Shown here in pieces: positions 8,722-16,897 of a DNA stretch of 64,000 nucleotides; position 1 is the first letter of the stretch, and each line of letters begins with the position of its first letter. The stretch spans positions 1,054,001 through 1,118,000 of the forward strand of contig VAXW01000005.1 of the NCBI GenBank assembly GCA_005884115.1, in the 5' to 3' direction. Source of the stretch: Actinomycetota bacterium. GTDB lineage: Bacteria; Actinomycetota; Thermoleophilia; Solirubrobacterales; Solirubrobacteraceae. Both the position numbers and the translations under genes were made by a program. The notes under the pieces are model-generated. The model searched no databases, was not told the origin of the DNA, and was given only the letters and a program-made list of their open reading frames with translations.

Positions 8722-10338
8722 GTGCGAATCCTCGTCTTTCACGGTTACCTGCTTGGCGGCACGGGCTCCAACGTCTACAACGCGCGCCTCGCCGCGGCGC
8801 TTGTGGCGCTAGGGCACCACGTGCACCTGCTCTGCCAGGAGCGCCACCCGGACGTGCACGCCTTCGTGGATGCCGCGGGCGACTGGGAAGACGGCAGCCT
8901 GAGGGTGATGGCGCTGCGCGAGCCCGTGCGCTGCACGGTCTACCGCCCCGACATCGGCTCCCTGCTGCCCGTTTACGTGGCCGACCGCTACGAGGGGGTA
9001 GAAGCGCGCACGTTCGCCGATTGCAGCGACTCAGAGGTGCTCGCCTACCTGCAGGCAAACGTGGAGGCCGTTCGCGAGGTCGCGGCGCGCGTGGAGCCGC
9101 AGCTGGCGCTCGCCAACCACCTCGTGATGGGGCCCGCGATCCTCGCCCGCGGGCTCAGCGGCGAGGTCCCCTACGCCGTGAAGGTGCACGGCAGCGCGCT
9201 CGAGTACACGGTCAAGGCGCAGCCCGAGCGCTTCCTGCCGTTTGCCCGCGAGGGCCTCGATCGGGCGCGCACGGTGCTCGTGGGGTCCCGCCACACAGCC
9301 GAGAGCCTGTGGCAGACGATCGCGGACCCCGAGCTGCCGCGGCGGACACGCCTCGGGCCTCCGGGCGTCGACGTCGAGCTCTTCTCGCCGCGCGAGCCCG
9401 CGCAGGCGGCGCTTGGGCTGCGCGCGCTCGCTCGGCGGCTGCGTGCGGGCGGAGCCCGCACCCGCGCCGGCGAGGACGCCTTCGCGCGCGATGAGCGCGC
9501 GGCGGGCGAGCAGCTCACCCGCGTCGACCCCGAGCGCGACCGGCTGGTGGCGTTCGTGGGCAAGCTGATCGTGAGCAAGGGCGCCGATCTGCTGCTCGCG
9601 GCGTGGCCGCTGGTGATCGCACGGGAGCCGCGAGCGCGCCTGCTGGTAGTGGGTTTCGGCGCATACCGGCGCACGCTCGAGGAGCTGCTCGGCGCGCTCG
9701 GCGCCGGCGACATCGCGCGGGCGAAGGAGATAGCGCAGGCGGGGCGGGCGCTCGAGGACGCCTCCCAGCCGGCGGCGCCGCTGAGTTACCTGCTGTCGTT
9801 TCTCCACAGCCTGGAGGGCGATGAGCTTGCGCGCTACGTGCGCGCGGCCGCGTCCCTGTACGAGGCGGTGCTCTTCACCGGGCGCCTCGATCACGACGAG
9901 CTCGCCGAGGTGCTTCCGGCGTGCGAGGCGATGGTGGTGCCGAGCACCTTCCCCGAGGCGTTCGGCATGGTCGCAGCCGAGGCGGCCGCTTGTGGCGCGC
10001 TGCCAGTGAGCGCCGCTCACTCGGGCCTCGCCGAGGTGAGCGCCGTGCTCGCGGCGGCGCTGCCGGCGCAAACGACCCGGATGCTGTCTTTCGCCGTCGA
10101 CGACGACGCCGTCCGCGCCCTCGCGGCGCGCGTCATCGCCTGGCTTGAAGCCGGCGCGCAGCTGCGCCAGCGCGCGCGCTCGGCGCTGGTCGCCACCGTG
10201 CGCGAGCACTGGTCGTGGGAGGGGGTGGCGCGGGGCGTGATCGCCGCCGCGCAGGGGCAGCTCGAGGGGCTGCAGGAGCCCGGCAGCCCCGCCGCCGGGC
10301 AGGGCGGCGACCGTCCCGGTGCCCGCACCTTCGGATAG
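8722..10338 (+). CDS. Glycosyltransferase family 4 protein
   Basis: A GT-B fold retaining glycosyltransferase of 538 residues. The N-terminal donor/acceptor half opens MRILVFHGYLLGGTGSNVYNARLAAAL (residues 1-27 cover the GG loop). The C-terminal half has VAFVGKLIVSKGADLLLAAWPLV, LFTGRLDHDELAEVLPACEAMVVPS and the E-x7-E motif in FPEAFGMVAAEAAACGALPV. About 45 residues rich in Arg and Ala are inserted between the domains, and a second insertion (about 340-375) precedes the sugar-nucleotide site. The substrate is not predictable; cell-wall or glycolipid sugar transfer is likely. Start is GTG. Confidence 0.85.
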   Translation: MRILVFHGYLLGGTGSNVYNARLAAALVALGHHVHLLCQERHPDVHAFVDAAGDWEDGSLRVMALREPVRCTVYRPDIGSLLPVYVADRYEGVEARTFADCSDSEVLAYLQANVEAVREVAARVEPQLALANHLVMGPAILARGLSGEVPYAVKVHGSALEYTVKAQPERFLPFAREGLDRARTVLVGSRHTAESLWQTIADPELPRRTRLGPPGVDVELFSPREPAQAALGLRALARRLRAGGARTRAGEDAFARDERAAGEQLTRVDPERDRLVAFVGKLIVSKGADLLLAAWPLVIAREPRARLLVVGFGAYRRTLEELLGALGAGDIARAKEIAQAGRALEDASQPAAPLSYLLSFLHSLEGDELARYVRAAASLYEAVLFTGRLDHDELAEVLPACEAMVVPSTFPEAFGMVAAEAAACGALPVSAAHSGLAEVSAVLAAALPAQTTRMLSFAVDDDAVRALAARVIAWLEAGAQLRQRARSALVATVREHWSWEGVARGVIAAAQGQLEGLQEPGSPAAGQGGDRPGARTFG

Positions 10339-10352
10339 GCTTCCGCCGGCTC

Positions 10353-11174
10353 ATGACCCGCAGCTCCGCAGCCGATGCCCGCCCTCATGACCGCCGAACC
10401 GCGCAGCGGCCGCCCGCTCGGCGGCCCGCCCGGCGCTGCGCGCTGCGCGCTCGCGCGCTCGCCGCTGTAGCCCTCCTGGCGCTCGCGCTGGGCGCCGCCG
10501 GCTGCTCGCTGAAGGGCGCCGAAAACGTCAACCAGATCGCCGGCAAGCAGCAGTTCGTGGCCAAGTGCGGGTCCTGTCACATCCTCGCGCGCGCGGGAAC
10601 CAAAGGGATCGTAGGTCCCAATCTCGACGAAGCCTTCCGCCAGGGGCTCTCCGAAGGAGAGGCCCGGAGCACGGTGCGTGGCATCGTTGAAGGGCAGATC
10701 CTCAACCCCAACCCCGAAGGCGCGATGCCCAAGAACCTCGTCGGCTCTGCTACCCGGCGCGACATCGCAACCTACGTGGCGAGCGTCGTCGCGCGCCCCG
10801 GCCAGGACAAGGGCCTGCTGGCCAGCGCGGTGCAGGCTCCAGGCGCCGGCAAGCCGGCGGTCGAGAAGGCGGGCAAGCTTCAGATCCCCGCCAGCCCCAG
10901 CGGGCAGCTCGCCTACGCCGCCGCCAAGGCCTCGGCCGAAGTGGGAGCGGTGACGGTGGAAATGCCAAACACCTCCGGCGTCTCGCACAACATCGCCTTC
11001 GAAGCCGGTGAACACGGCTCGAGCGGCCCGGGACCGGTGCTCGGGGCGAGCAAGATCATCAGCAAGGGCACGGCCACGGTCTCGCTGACGCTGAAACGGG
11101 GCACCTACACATTCTTCTGCGAGGTCCCCGGCCACCGCCCGGCCGGCATGTACGGCACGCTCACGGTCAAGTAG
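10353..11174 (+). CDS. Lipoprotein cytochrome c fused to a plastocyanin-like cupredoxin
   Basis: A membrane-anchored electron carrier of 273 residues. After an Arg-rich start comes a hydrophobic signal ending in GAAGC, lipid cysteine 51. A class I cytochrome c domain follows, with heme motif CGSCH at 72-76 and a probable axial Met in EGAMPKN. After a linker, residues about 185-273 form a cupredoxin with type 1 copper ligands His212 (SHNIAFEAG) and Cys256, His261 and Met266 (C-x4-H-x4-M in CEVPGHRPAGM). Its position next to two oxidase gene sets suggests it feeds electrons to one of them, whose subunits II carry no heme c. The two-centre fusion is unusual. It converges on the A2 oxidase operon. 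Confidence 0.88.
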   Translation: MTRSSAADARPHDRRTAQRPPARRPARRCALRARALAAVALLALALGAAGCSLKGAENVNQIAGKQQFVAKCGSCHILARAGTKGIVGPNLDEAFRQGLSEGEARSTVRGIVEGQILNPNPEGAMPKNLVGSATRRDIATYVASVVARPGQDKGLLASAVQAPGAGKPAVEKAGKLQIPASPSGQLAYAAAKASAEVGAVTVEMPNTSGVSHNIAFEAGEHGSSGPGPVLGASKIISKGTATVSLTLKRGTYTFFCEVPGHRPAGMYGTLTVK

Positions 11175-11245
11175 CGCCCGGTCTCAGGGCCGCGCGAGGA
11201 GCGGGAGCGCGCGCGCGAGCGGCTGAGTGCCCGGCCACACCGGAG

Positions 11246-11494
11246 TCAGGGCCGCAGCAGCGGATTGTGGGCGAAGAAGAAGAACCACACGCCCAGCGCG
11301 ATCAGCGGCGCGATGACCACGCACACCGCGATCAGCTCGAGCGTTCCCAGCCACAGCGGCGGCCTTCGGCCGGGCTCGGGCGTCCCGCGTCGCTCACGCT
11401 CGAGCGCTGTCTTTGGCGTCGCTTCGGCCGCCGCGCCGTCGAGCCCCGGCTCGCCGGCGTCGGGTGGCTGCTGCGGGTCGCCGCCGGCCTGCAT
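11246..11494 (-). CDS. Small single-span membrane protein of the A2 oxidase operon
   Basis: An 82-residue protein with a disordered, charged N-terminal half and one transmembrane helix (LGTLELIAVCVVIAPLIALGVWFFFF, about 47-73), ending HNPLLRP. I recognise no family. It is the last gene of the run coxB-coxA-Usp-coxC-36aa, so it is probably an accessory or assembly subunit of that oxidase; that is inference from position only. Confidence 0.55.
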   Translation of the reverse strand: MQAGGDPQQPPDAGEPGLDGAAAEATPKTALERERRGTPEPGRRPPLWLGTLELIAVCVVIAPLIALGVWFFFFAHNPLLRP

Positions 11495-11504
11495 CCGAGC
11501 TGGG

Positions 11505-11615
11505 CTAGAAGACCGCGCGTAGAACGAGGACGAGTCCCACCACGACCGCGATCACCGCGATCGCATACAGCAGGAAGCGGAACGCCTCATCCTCGGAGCG
11601 AAGCGGGTTCAGCAC
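11505..11615 (-). CDS. 36-residue membrane microprotein after coxC
   Basis: A short reading frame between coxC and the 82-residue gene. From a GTG at 11615 it reads MLNPLRSEDEAFRFLLYAIA and continues VIAVVVGLVLVLRAVF, a single transmembrane helix with a charged cytoplasmic lead. Its stop is 10 bases before the next gene. The length and layout resemble the tiny accessory subunits that sit beside oxidase genes. No homologue is claimed. The coherent helix and tight spacing argue for a real gene. Confidence 0.55.
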   Translation of the reverse strand: MLNPLRSEDEAFRFLLYAIAVIAVVVGLVLVLRAVF

Positions 11616-11640
11616 GACGGCGCCGCGCTCGCGCCCGGCG

Positions 11641-12252
11641 CTAGAGGACGTAGACGGTCGAGTACACGATGATCCACATCACATCGACGAAGTGCCAGTA
11701 GATCCCCGGCACCTCGACGCCGCGGTGCTCCTGGGGGGTGTAATGGCCGCGGAAGGAGCGGATCGTCACGAACAGCAGCAGCATCAGCCCGATGAACACG
11801 TGCGCGCCGTGCAGCCCCGTCAGCGAGTAGAAGATCGTCTGCTGCGCGTGGTTCTGGGGGGCGAAGCCGATGTTTGCGTACTCGTTGATCTGCACGAACA
11901 GGAACGTCGCTCCCAGCAGGAAGGTCGTGAGGATCCCGGCCTTCAGGCCGAAGCGGTTGCCGTTCTTGATCGAGGTCTGCGCCCAGTGCATGGTCAGCGA
12001 CGAGGACACGAGGATCGCCGTGTTGACCCCGGCGACGGCCACCGGCAGCTCCGTCCCCGGAGCCGGCCACGGATCACCCTGGCCCACACGGATGAAGAAG
12101 TAGGCCGTGAAGAAGGCTCCGAAGACCATGACCTCGGAGATGATGAAAAGCAGCATTCCGAGCAGCTGCGGCTCGACGCGCGAGCTGACGTTGGCCGGGG
12201 GCGGGCCGTGGTGCTCGTGCTCGGCGGCGTGGGCGACGCTGGCGGCCTCCAT
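11641..12252 (-). CDS. ctaE: Cytochrome c oxidase subunit III
   Basis: A 203-residue COX III of the short, five-helix actinobacterial type. It has a His-rich N-terminus (HAAEHEHHGPPP), helix 1 LLGMLLFIISEVMVFGAFFTAYFF with the conserved Glu, and the helix 4/5 motifs GLHGAHVFIGLMLL and YWHFVDVMWIIVYSTVYVL. It is the only subunit III in the window although two subunit I genes are present, so it may belong only to the A2 enzyme or serve both. It follows the duplicated stress-type gene at 9 bases. Confidence 0.93.
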   Translation of the reverse strand: MEAASVAHAAEHEHHGPPPANVSSRVEPQLLGMLLFIISEVMVFGAFFTAYFFIRVGQGDPWPAPGTELPVAVAGVNTAILVSSSLTMHWAQTSIKNGNRFGLKAGILTTFLLGATFLFVQINEYANIGFAPQNHAQQTIFYSLTGLHGAHVFIGLMLLLFVTIRSFRGHYTPQEHRGVEVPGIYWHFVDVMWIIVYSTVYVL

Positions 12253-12261
12253 GGCTCCTCG

Positions 12262-13104
12262 CTAGGCGGCTGACGCCGCTCCGCTCGCGGGTTGCAGGTC
12301 GACGACGATGTGTTCCACCGGCACCGGTGAGGCGTTGCGCACGCGCTCGAGGAGGTCCGCGCGCAGCCAGCCCGAGCGCTCGCCGGGCAGCGTCGAGATG
12401 ACCACGTCGTCGACGGTGAACAGCTCGATCCCGTTCACCGTCGCCGTGAAGGGGTCCGGGTCGCCGATCATCCCGGATCCGAGCAGGCCCGCGCCGTGCA
12501 GGCGATCTAGCATCGCTGCCAACCGTTCGCGCGCCTCGCGCGGCGCGGCCCCGCTGCCGTCCTGCTGCGGGACCACGACGATGAAGACGTGGCGGGGATC
12601 ATCGGCCGCCTTGGCCTTGAGGTGCTCGAGCAGTTGCTCGCCGCGCAGGGTCCTCGCCGCGACCACCAGCGTCGCCCTGTAGGCACCGGGCTCGTGCTCG
12701 AGGTCGACCACGACGTGCTCGACGGGCAGGCCGGTGGCGTTGCGGATGCGCTCGATCAGATCGCGCCGCAGCCAGCCAGAGTGCTGAGCGGGGTGGGTGG
12801 AGACGATGATCTCGTCCGGGCGGCGCTCGGCGACGGCGTCCATCGTCGCCATGAACGGGTCCGGGTCGCCGACCTCGCCGCTGGCCTCGATGCCCTCGCC
12901 GGCGACAGCCGACAGCGCCAGGTCGACGCGCACCTGCGCCGATTCGCGCACGGCCTCGTCGTAGATCAGAAGCCCGGCCGAGGGCTCGCTCTGCGGGACG
13001 ACGAGGCGAAAGCGAAGCTCGCCGGCCGCCGCGCGCGAGCGCACCGCCTCGAGCAGCCTGGCGCCGCCGATGGTGCGGTTTGCGACCACGAGCACTTCCC
13101 TCAT
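12262..13104 (-). CDS. Tandem-duplicated universal-stress-type protein
   Basis: A cytoplasmic protein of 280 residues built from two clear copies of one alpha/beta domain (about 3-138 and 146-273). Both copies share an opening VLVVA/TLVVAARTL strand, a central GDPDPF..T motif, II/VVIST, SGWLR.DL.ER.RNA and PVEH.VVDL at the end. The fold resembles the Usp/Rossmann-like nucleotide-binding class, but the usual ATP loop (GxxGx9GS) is not evident. It lies between coxA and coxC, 16 bases after coxA, so it is probably translated with the oxidase. A role in assembly or in sensing respiration is inference. Confidence 0.6.
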   Translation of the reverse strand: MREVLVVANRTIGGARLLEAVRSRAAAGELRFRLVVPQSEPSAGLLIYDEAVRESAQVRVDLALSAVAGEGIEASGEVGDPDPFMATMDAVAERRPDEIIVSTHPAQHSGWLRRDLIERIRNATGLPVEHVVVDLEHEPGAYRATLVVAARTLRGEQLLEHLKAKAADDPRHVFIVVVPQQDGSGAAPREARERLAAMLDRLHGAGLLGSGMIGDPDPFTATVNGIELFTVDDVVISTLPGERSGWLRADLLERVRNASPVPVEHIVVDLQPASGAASAA

Positions 13105-13120
13105 GAGGCGACCACGCAGC

Positions 13121-15025
13121 TCACTCGCTCGGCGCCCGTGCCAGGCCCGATCCCACGCCGGCGGCGGCTGGGGTCGGCGCGAAGATGCCGTGCACTGCTC
13201 CCGGCACGCCGTACTCGTAGGGGCCGCCGACGACGGTCGGGACCCTGTCGAAGTTGAAGATCGGCGGCGGCGAGGACACCTGCCACTCCAGCGTCATGCC
13301 GCGCCACGGGTTGGCGACGCTCACCGGCCCGCCACGCCAGCTGGTCACGATGTTGTAGAGGAAGATCAGCGTGCTCAGGCCGAGCCCGAAGCTCGCGATC
13401 GAGATGAACAGGTTCATGTCGGCGAACCGCGAGGCGTAGTCGGCGACGCGGCGCGGCATGCCCTGCAGCCCGAGGATGTGCATGGGCCCGAAGGTGAGGT
13501 TGAAGAGCACGAACGTGCTCCAGAAGTGCATCTTGCCGAGGCGCTCGTCGAACATGCGCCCCGTCATCTTCGGGAACCAGTAGTAGACGCCACCGAAGAT
13601 CGTCATCAGCGAGCCGCCGAAGAGCACGTAGTGGATATGGGCGACGATGAAGTAGCTCGATGAGACGTGGATGTCGAACGGCACCATCGCCAGCATCACG
13701 CCGCTGATCCCGCCCAGCGTGAACGTGGTCAAGAAGCCGAGCGCGAACAGCATCGGCGTGTCCAGCCGCAGCACCCCTCGCCACAGCGTCGCCAGCCACG
13801 AGAACACCTTGATGCCCGTGGGGACGGCGATGATCGCGGTCGTGATCGCCATCGGGATGCGGATCCAGGCCGCCATCCCCGAGGTGAACATGTGGTGCGC
13901 CCAGACGGTGAACCCCAGCACCACGATCGCCAGCAGCGAGAAGGCCATCATGCGGTAGCCGAAGATCGGCTTGCGCGACTTGACGGCGATGATTTCGCTG
14001 ATGATGCCGAAGCCCGGCAGCATCATGATGTAGACCGCGGGGTGCGAGTAGAACCAGAACACGTGCTGGTACATGAGCACGTCGCCGCCGTTGCCGGCTT
14101 TGAAGAAGTTGAAGCCGAGGCCACGGTCGAGCAGCACGAAGAACTGCGAGGCCGCGATGAACGGCGTCGCGATCACGACCAGCAGCGAGGTCGCGAAGTT
14201 GGCCCACACCAGCAGTGGCATGCGGAAGAAGCTCATGCCCGGCGCCCTCATCGTGATGATCGTCACCAGGAAGTTGAGCGCGGTCATGATCGAGGAGGCG
14301 CCCGCGAACTGCACCCCGACCGAGAAGAAGTCCTGCCCGATCGGCGCGTTCGTGGATAGCGGCGCATAGGCCGTCCAGCCGTCCGCGAAGGCCCCGCCGG
14401 GCGCGAAGAAGCTGCCCAGCATCAGCGCTCCCGCGACCGGCAGCAGCCAGTAGGAGAGCGCGTTCAGGCGCGGGAAGGCCATGTCCGGAGCGCCGATCAT
14501 CAGCGGCAGCACGAAGTTGGCGAGACCCGCGAAAACGGGGATCACGAACAGGAAGATGAGCAGCGAGGCGTGCACCGAGAAGAGGCCGTTGAACGTGTTC
14601 GCGTCCACGAACTGCGCTCCCGGCTGGGCGAGCTCGGCGCGCATAAGCATCGCGATCAAGCCGCCCACGAGCAGGAAGAAGAAGGACGTGACCGTGTACT
14701 GGATGCCGATCACCTTGTGGTCGGTGTTGATGCGGAAGTAGTCCTTCCAGGTGCGCGCGCCATGCCCCGAGTGATCCTCCGGGCGCGTGGGGCGTCCCAT
14801 CGCCCAGTAGAACCAGTAGTCAAAGCCGCCGATCCCGACCAGGAAGAGGAGCGGCACAGCGAGTATCGAGACGGTGGTGATCGCTTCGCCGGAGATGTAG
14901 TGCCTGAAGGTCGAGTGCCCCGTCGAGGCGCGGATGACCCACGTCAAGAAGAACGCGAAGGCCACGCCCAGCGCCATCATCCAGCCAGCGCGGTAGAAGC
15001 CGGGTGCGCGCAGCTTCGCGGCCAT
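13121..15025 (-). CDS. ctaD: Cytochrome c oxidase subunit I, A2-type
   Basis: The 634-residue catalytic subunit of a heme-copper oxygen reductase, in the membrane. Residues 1-110 add two helices before the usual core. The CuB/cross-link site reads YSHPAVY (Tyr326, Ser327, His328, Tyr332): the Glu of GHPEVY is replaced and Tyr-Ser precedes the His, the signature of A2-subfamily enzymes. Other core motifs are GAPDMAFPRLN (D-channel Asp), VWAHHMFTSG (two CuB His), AVPTGIKVFSW (K-channel Lys) and HIHYVLFGG (heme ligands). It lies 51 bases downstream of its subunit II. Confidence 0.95.
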   Translation of the reverse strand: MAAKLRAPGFYRAGWMMALGVAFAFFLTWVIRASTGHSTFRHYISGEAITTVSILAVPLLFLVGIGGFDYWFYWAMGRPTRPEDHSGHGARTWKDYFRINTDHKVIGIQYTVTSFFFLLVGGLIAMLMRAELAQPGAQFVDANTFNGLFSVHASLLIFLFVIPVFAGLANFVLPLMIGAPDMAFPRLNALSYWLLPVAGALMLGSFFAPGGAFADGWTAYAPLSTNAPIGQDFFSVGVQFAGASSIMTALNFLVTIITMRAPGMSFFRMPLLVWANFATSLLVVIATPFIAASQFFVLLDRGLGFNFFKAGNGGDVLMYQHVFWFYSHPAVYIMMLPGFGIISEIIAVKSRKPIFGYRMMAFSLLAIVVLGFTVWAHHMFTSGMAAWIRIPMAITTAIIAVPTGIKVFSWLATLWRGVLRLDTPMLFALGFLTTFTLGGISGVMLAMVPFDIHVSSSYFIVAHIHYVLFGGSLMTIFGGVYYWFPKMTGRMFDERLGKMHFWSTFVLFNLTFGPMHILGLQGMPRRVADYASRFADMNLFISIASFGLGLSTLIFLYNIVTSWRGGPVSVANPWRGMTLEWQVSSPPPIFNFDRVPTVVGGPYEYGVPGAVHGIFAPTPAAAGVGSGLARAPSE

Positions 15026-15076
15026 CAGTCGGACTCCACCTCAGCTGTCAGCGTTTCTGGCAAGCGCACCTCCACA

Positions 15077-15889
15077 TTATTTCGAAGCCGCCCCCGCGGT
15101 GCTCGTGCTCGAAGGGGCGCCCGCCACGGTCGCCGACGGCGAGGCGCCCGCGCCCTGCCCGGCGGCGCGCAGGCGGCTCTGGATCCAAGCCTGGAACTGC
15201 GCCGGCGGGATCACGTGGACCGCAGAGCGCATGAGCGAGTGCCCGATACCGCACAGCAAGTTGCACACGATCGGATAGGTGCCGAGCCTGTCGGGCGTGG
15301 CGCGGTACTGCACGGTGATGCCCGGTACCACGTCCTCCTGCAGGCGGAAGGCGGGAATCCAGAAGGCGTGGATCACGTCCTTGGAGTGCAGCCGGAACTG
15401 GACCGACTCGCCCTTGGGGAGGTACAGCTGGTCGGATTCGACGGGTGCCCCACCGGTCACCGCGGGCGGGTACTGGAAGCTCCACGCGAACTGCTGCGCG
15501 GTGACGCCGACATGGATCTCGCGCGCGGGCTTCTTCTCGTTGTCGTGCAGCACGACGAAGGAGTAGGCGATCATGCCGAGCAGCAGCGCGGCCGGGAATG
15601 CCGTCCAGAGGACCTCCAGGCGCGTGTTGCCGTGGATCGGCGGTCCGTCCTTGAGCTCCTCGCCGGGTCTCATGTGGAACTGCCAGACGCTGTACAGGAT
15701 GACCGCGGTGACCAGCACGAAGATGGGGATACAGGCGATCACGAGAACGTGGTAGAGCCGGTCGGTGTTGCGCGCCTGGGTTGCTGCCTGCGCGGGGAAC
15801 CAGTGGATCGCGTAGCTCAGCGCGATGCCGATGCCGATCGCGAGCAGCGCCAGCACCACCGCGAGCGTCAGCGAGCGCCGCCTAGACAT
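15077..15889 (-). CDS. ctaC: Cytochrome c oxidase subunit II (A2 operon)
   Basis: 270 residues: two N-terminal transmembrane helices (about 8-28 and 45-68 plus a third hydrophobic stretch near 90) and a periplasmic CuA cupredoxin. CuA ligands are His in DVIHAFWIP, Cys209, Cys213, His217 and Met220 in CNLLCGIGHSLM. The residue two after the first Cys, Glu in most subunits II (backbone ligand of CuA, side chain to Mg), is Leu211. No CxxCH heme c motif follows, so this is not a caa3-type fusion. The start at 15889 (MSRRRSLTL) is chosen because the upstream in-frame sequence is Arg/Pro-rich and non-conserved in look. Confidence 0.93.
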   Translation of the reverse strand: MSRRRSLTLAVVLALLAIGIGIALSYAIHWFPAQAATQARNTDRLYHVLVIACIPIFVLVTAVILYSVWQFHMRPGEELKDGPPIHGNTRLEVLWTAFPAALLLGMIAYSFVVLHDNEKKPAREIHVGVTAQQFAWSFQYPPAVTGGAPVESDQLYLPKGESVQFRLHSKDVIHAFWIPAFRLQEDVVPGITVQYRATPDRLGTYPIVCNLLCGIGHSLMRSAVHVIPPAQFQAWIQSRLRAAGQGAGASPSATVAGAPSSTSTAGAASK

Positions 15890-16082
15890 GCGCGGAGCGA
15901 GAGCGTGTGGAAGAGGGCGCGGGAGAGGCTGCGTTCGGCTCCATCGGAGGCGTGATCCTAATGCCTGAGCTTCGGGAACGGCTCGGATCTTGACGCCGAC
16001 CGGCCGCGGTACTACATTGAGCCAATCGTTGCAAGCAAGGCGGCGGGCCGGGAGACCGCCACGAGACCGGAAAGGAGCGGCC

Positions 16083-16496
16083 ATGCAGGTTCGCGAGGGG
16101 ATGAGTCCGACGGTCTTGACGGTGGGCCCGAGTCACACGCTGCGCGCCGTCGCCCGGCTCATGAGCCGGCGCCAGGTCGGCGCGGCGGTGGTGATCGATC
16201 CCGACAGCCCCGGCCCGGGGATCATCACCGAGCGCGACATCCTGGCCTCGCTCGGCGATGCGCAGGACCCCGACACGGAGGTCGTCGCCGACCACCTCAC
16301 ACGCGACGCGGTGTTCGCCGCGCCCGACTGGTCTCTGGAGGAGGCCGCGTCGGCGATGGTGCGCGGGGGCTTTCGCCATCTGATCGTCGTGGAACGAGGG
16401 GAGACGGTTGGGATCCTCTCGGTCCGCGATGTCGTGCGCTGCTGGACCGAAGACGGAGCCATCTGTCCGGTCCCGGCAAGCGCCGGCGTGGGGTGA
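16083..16496 (+). CDS. Two-CBS-domain protein
   Basis: A 137-residue cytoplasmic protein made of a CBS pair. CBS1 is VREGMSPTVLTVGPSHTLRAVARLM through GIITERDILASL; CBS2 is VADHLTRDAVFAAPDWSLEEAASAM through VGILSVRDVVRCW. Such free-standing pairs bind adenosine nucleotides and regulate a partner. The start at 16083 has a strong AAAGGAG site 7 bases upstream. It is divergent from the A2 oxidase operon (15889) across about 190 bases, so the two may share control; that link is inference. Confidence 0.9.
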   Translation: MQVREGMSPTVLTVGPSHTLRAVARLMSRRQVGAAVVIDPDSPGPGIITERDILASLGDAQDPDTEVVADHLTRDAVFAAPDWSLEEAASAMVRGGFRHLIVVERGETVGILSVRDVVRCWTEDGAICPVPASAGVG

Positions 16497-16556
16497 GAGG
16501 GGAACCGCGCGCGGTGCGGGACCGCGCGCGGGCGCCCCGCCGGTGCGCCGCGCGAG

Positions 16557-16778
16557 TCAGTCGAGCGGAAGCTCGTCGAGCTCGTGACGAGCGTCTTTGA
16601 TCCAGCGCACCACGCAGCCGAGCGTCAGCAGGCCGCCCACGATCGTCAGCTCGATGTACGTGGTCACGCCGACGAGGGCGAGCGTGACGCCGACGGCGGT
16701 CAGCACCGGCACCACGCTCGGCTCGGGCAGGCGAAGCTCCTCGCCGACCGGCGCGACGTCTTTCTCGAGCAAGCTCAC
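16557..16778 (-). CDS. Two-helix membrane protein, oxidase subunit IV-like
   Basis: 73 residues with two adjoining transmembrane helices (VVPVLTAVGVTLALVGV and TYIELTIVGGLLTLGCVV) and a charged C-terminus KDARHELDELPLD. The layout resembles small subunit IV proteins of actinobacterial aa3 oxidases, but I cannot confirm homology. It starts at a GTG that overlaps the stop of the 37-residue gene before it (GTGA), and it ends the A1 operon. Confidence 0.6.
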   Translation of the reverse strand: MSLLEKDVAPVGEELRLPEPSVVPVLTAVGVTLALVGVTTYIELTIVGGLLTLGCVVRWIKDARHELDELPLD

Positions 16779-16888
16779 GAGACGTACACCGCCGCGACGA
16801 AGAACGTGAAGGCGAACATCACAAGGCATATGCCGGAGACCACGAGCGCGGTGCGGATGTTCTTCGAGGCCAGGCGTCGTCTCAGCAT
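16775..16888 (-). CDS. 37-residue membrane microprotein after ctaB
   Basis: A short gene reading MLRRRLASKNIRTALVVSGI and then CLVMFAFTFFVAAVYVS: an Arg-rich cytoplasmic start and one transmembrane helix. It lies 9 bases after ctaB and overlaps the next gene by 4 bases. The size and position fit tiny structural subunits of cytochrome oxidases; that function is inference. The overlap chain on both sides supports it being translated. Confidence 0.6.
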   Translation of the reverse strand: MLRRRLASKNIRTALVVSGICLVMFAFTFFVAAVYVS

Positions 16889-16897
16889 CGGGGAATC

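Noticed and set aside
15077..15889. caa3-type oxidase, in which subunit II carries a heme c domain.
   Set aside because: Neither subunit II has a CxxCH motif; the cytochrome c here is a separate lipoprotein.
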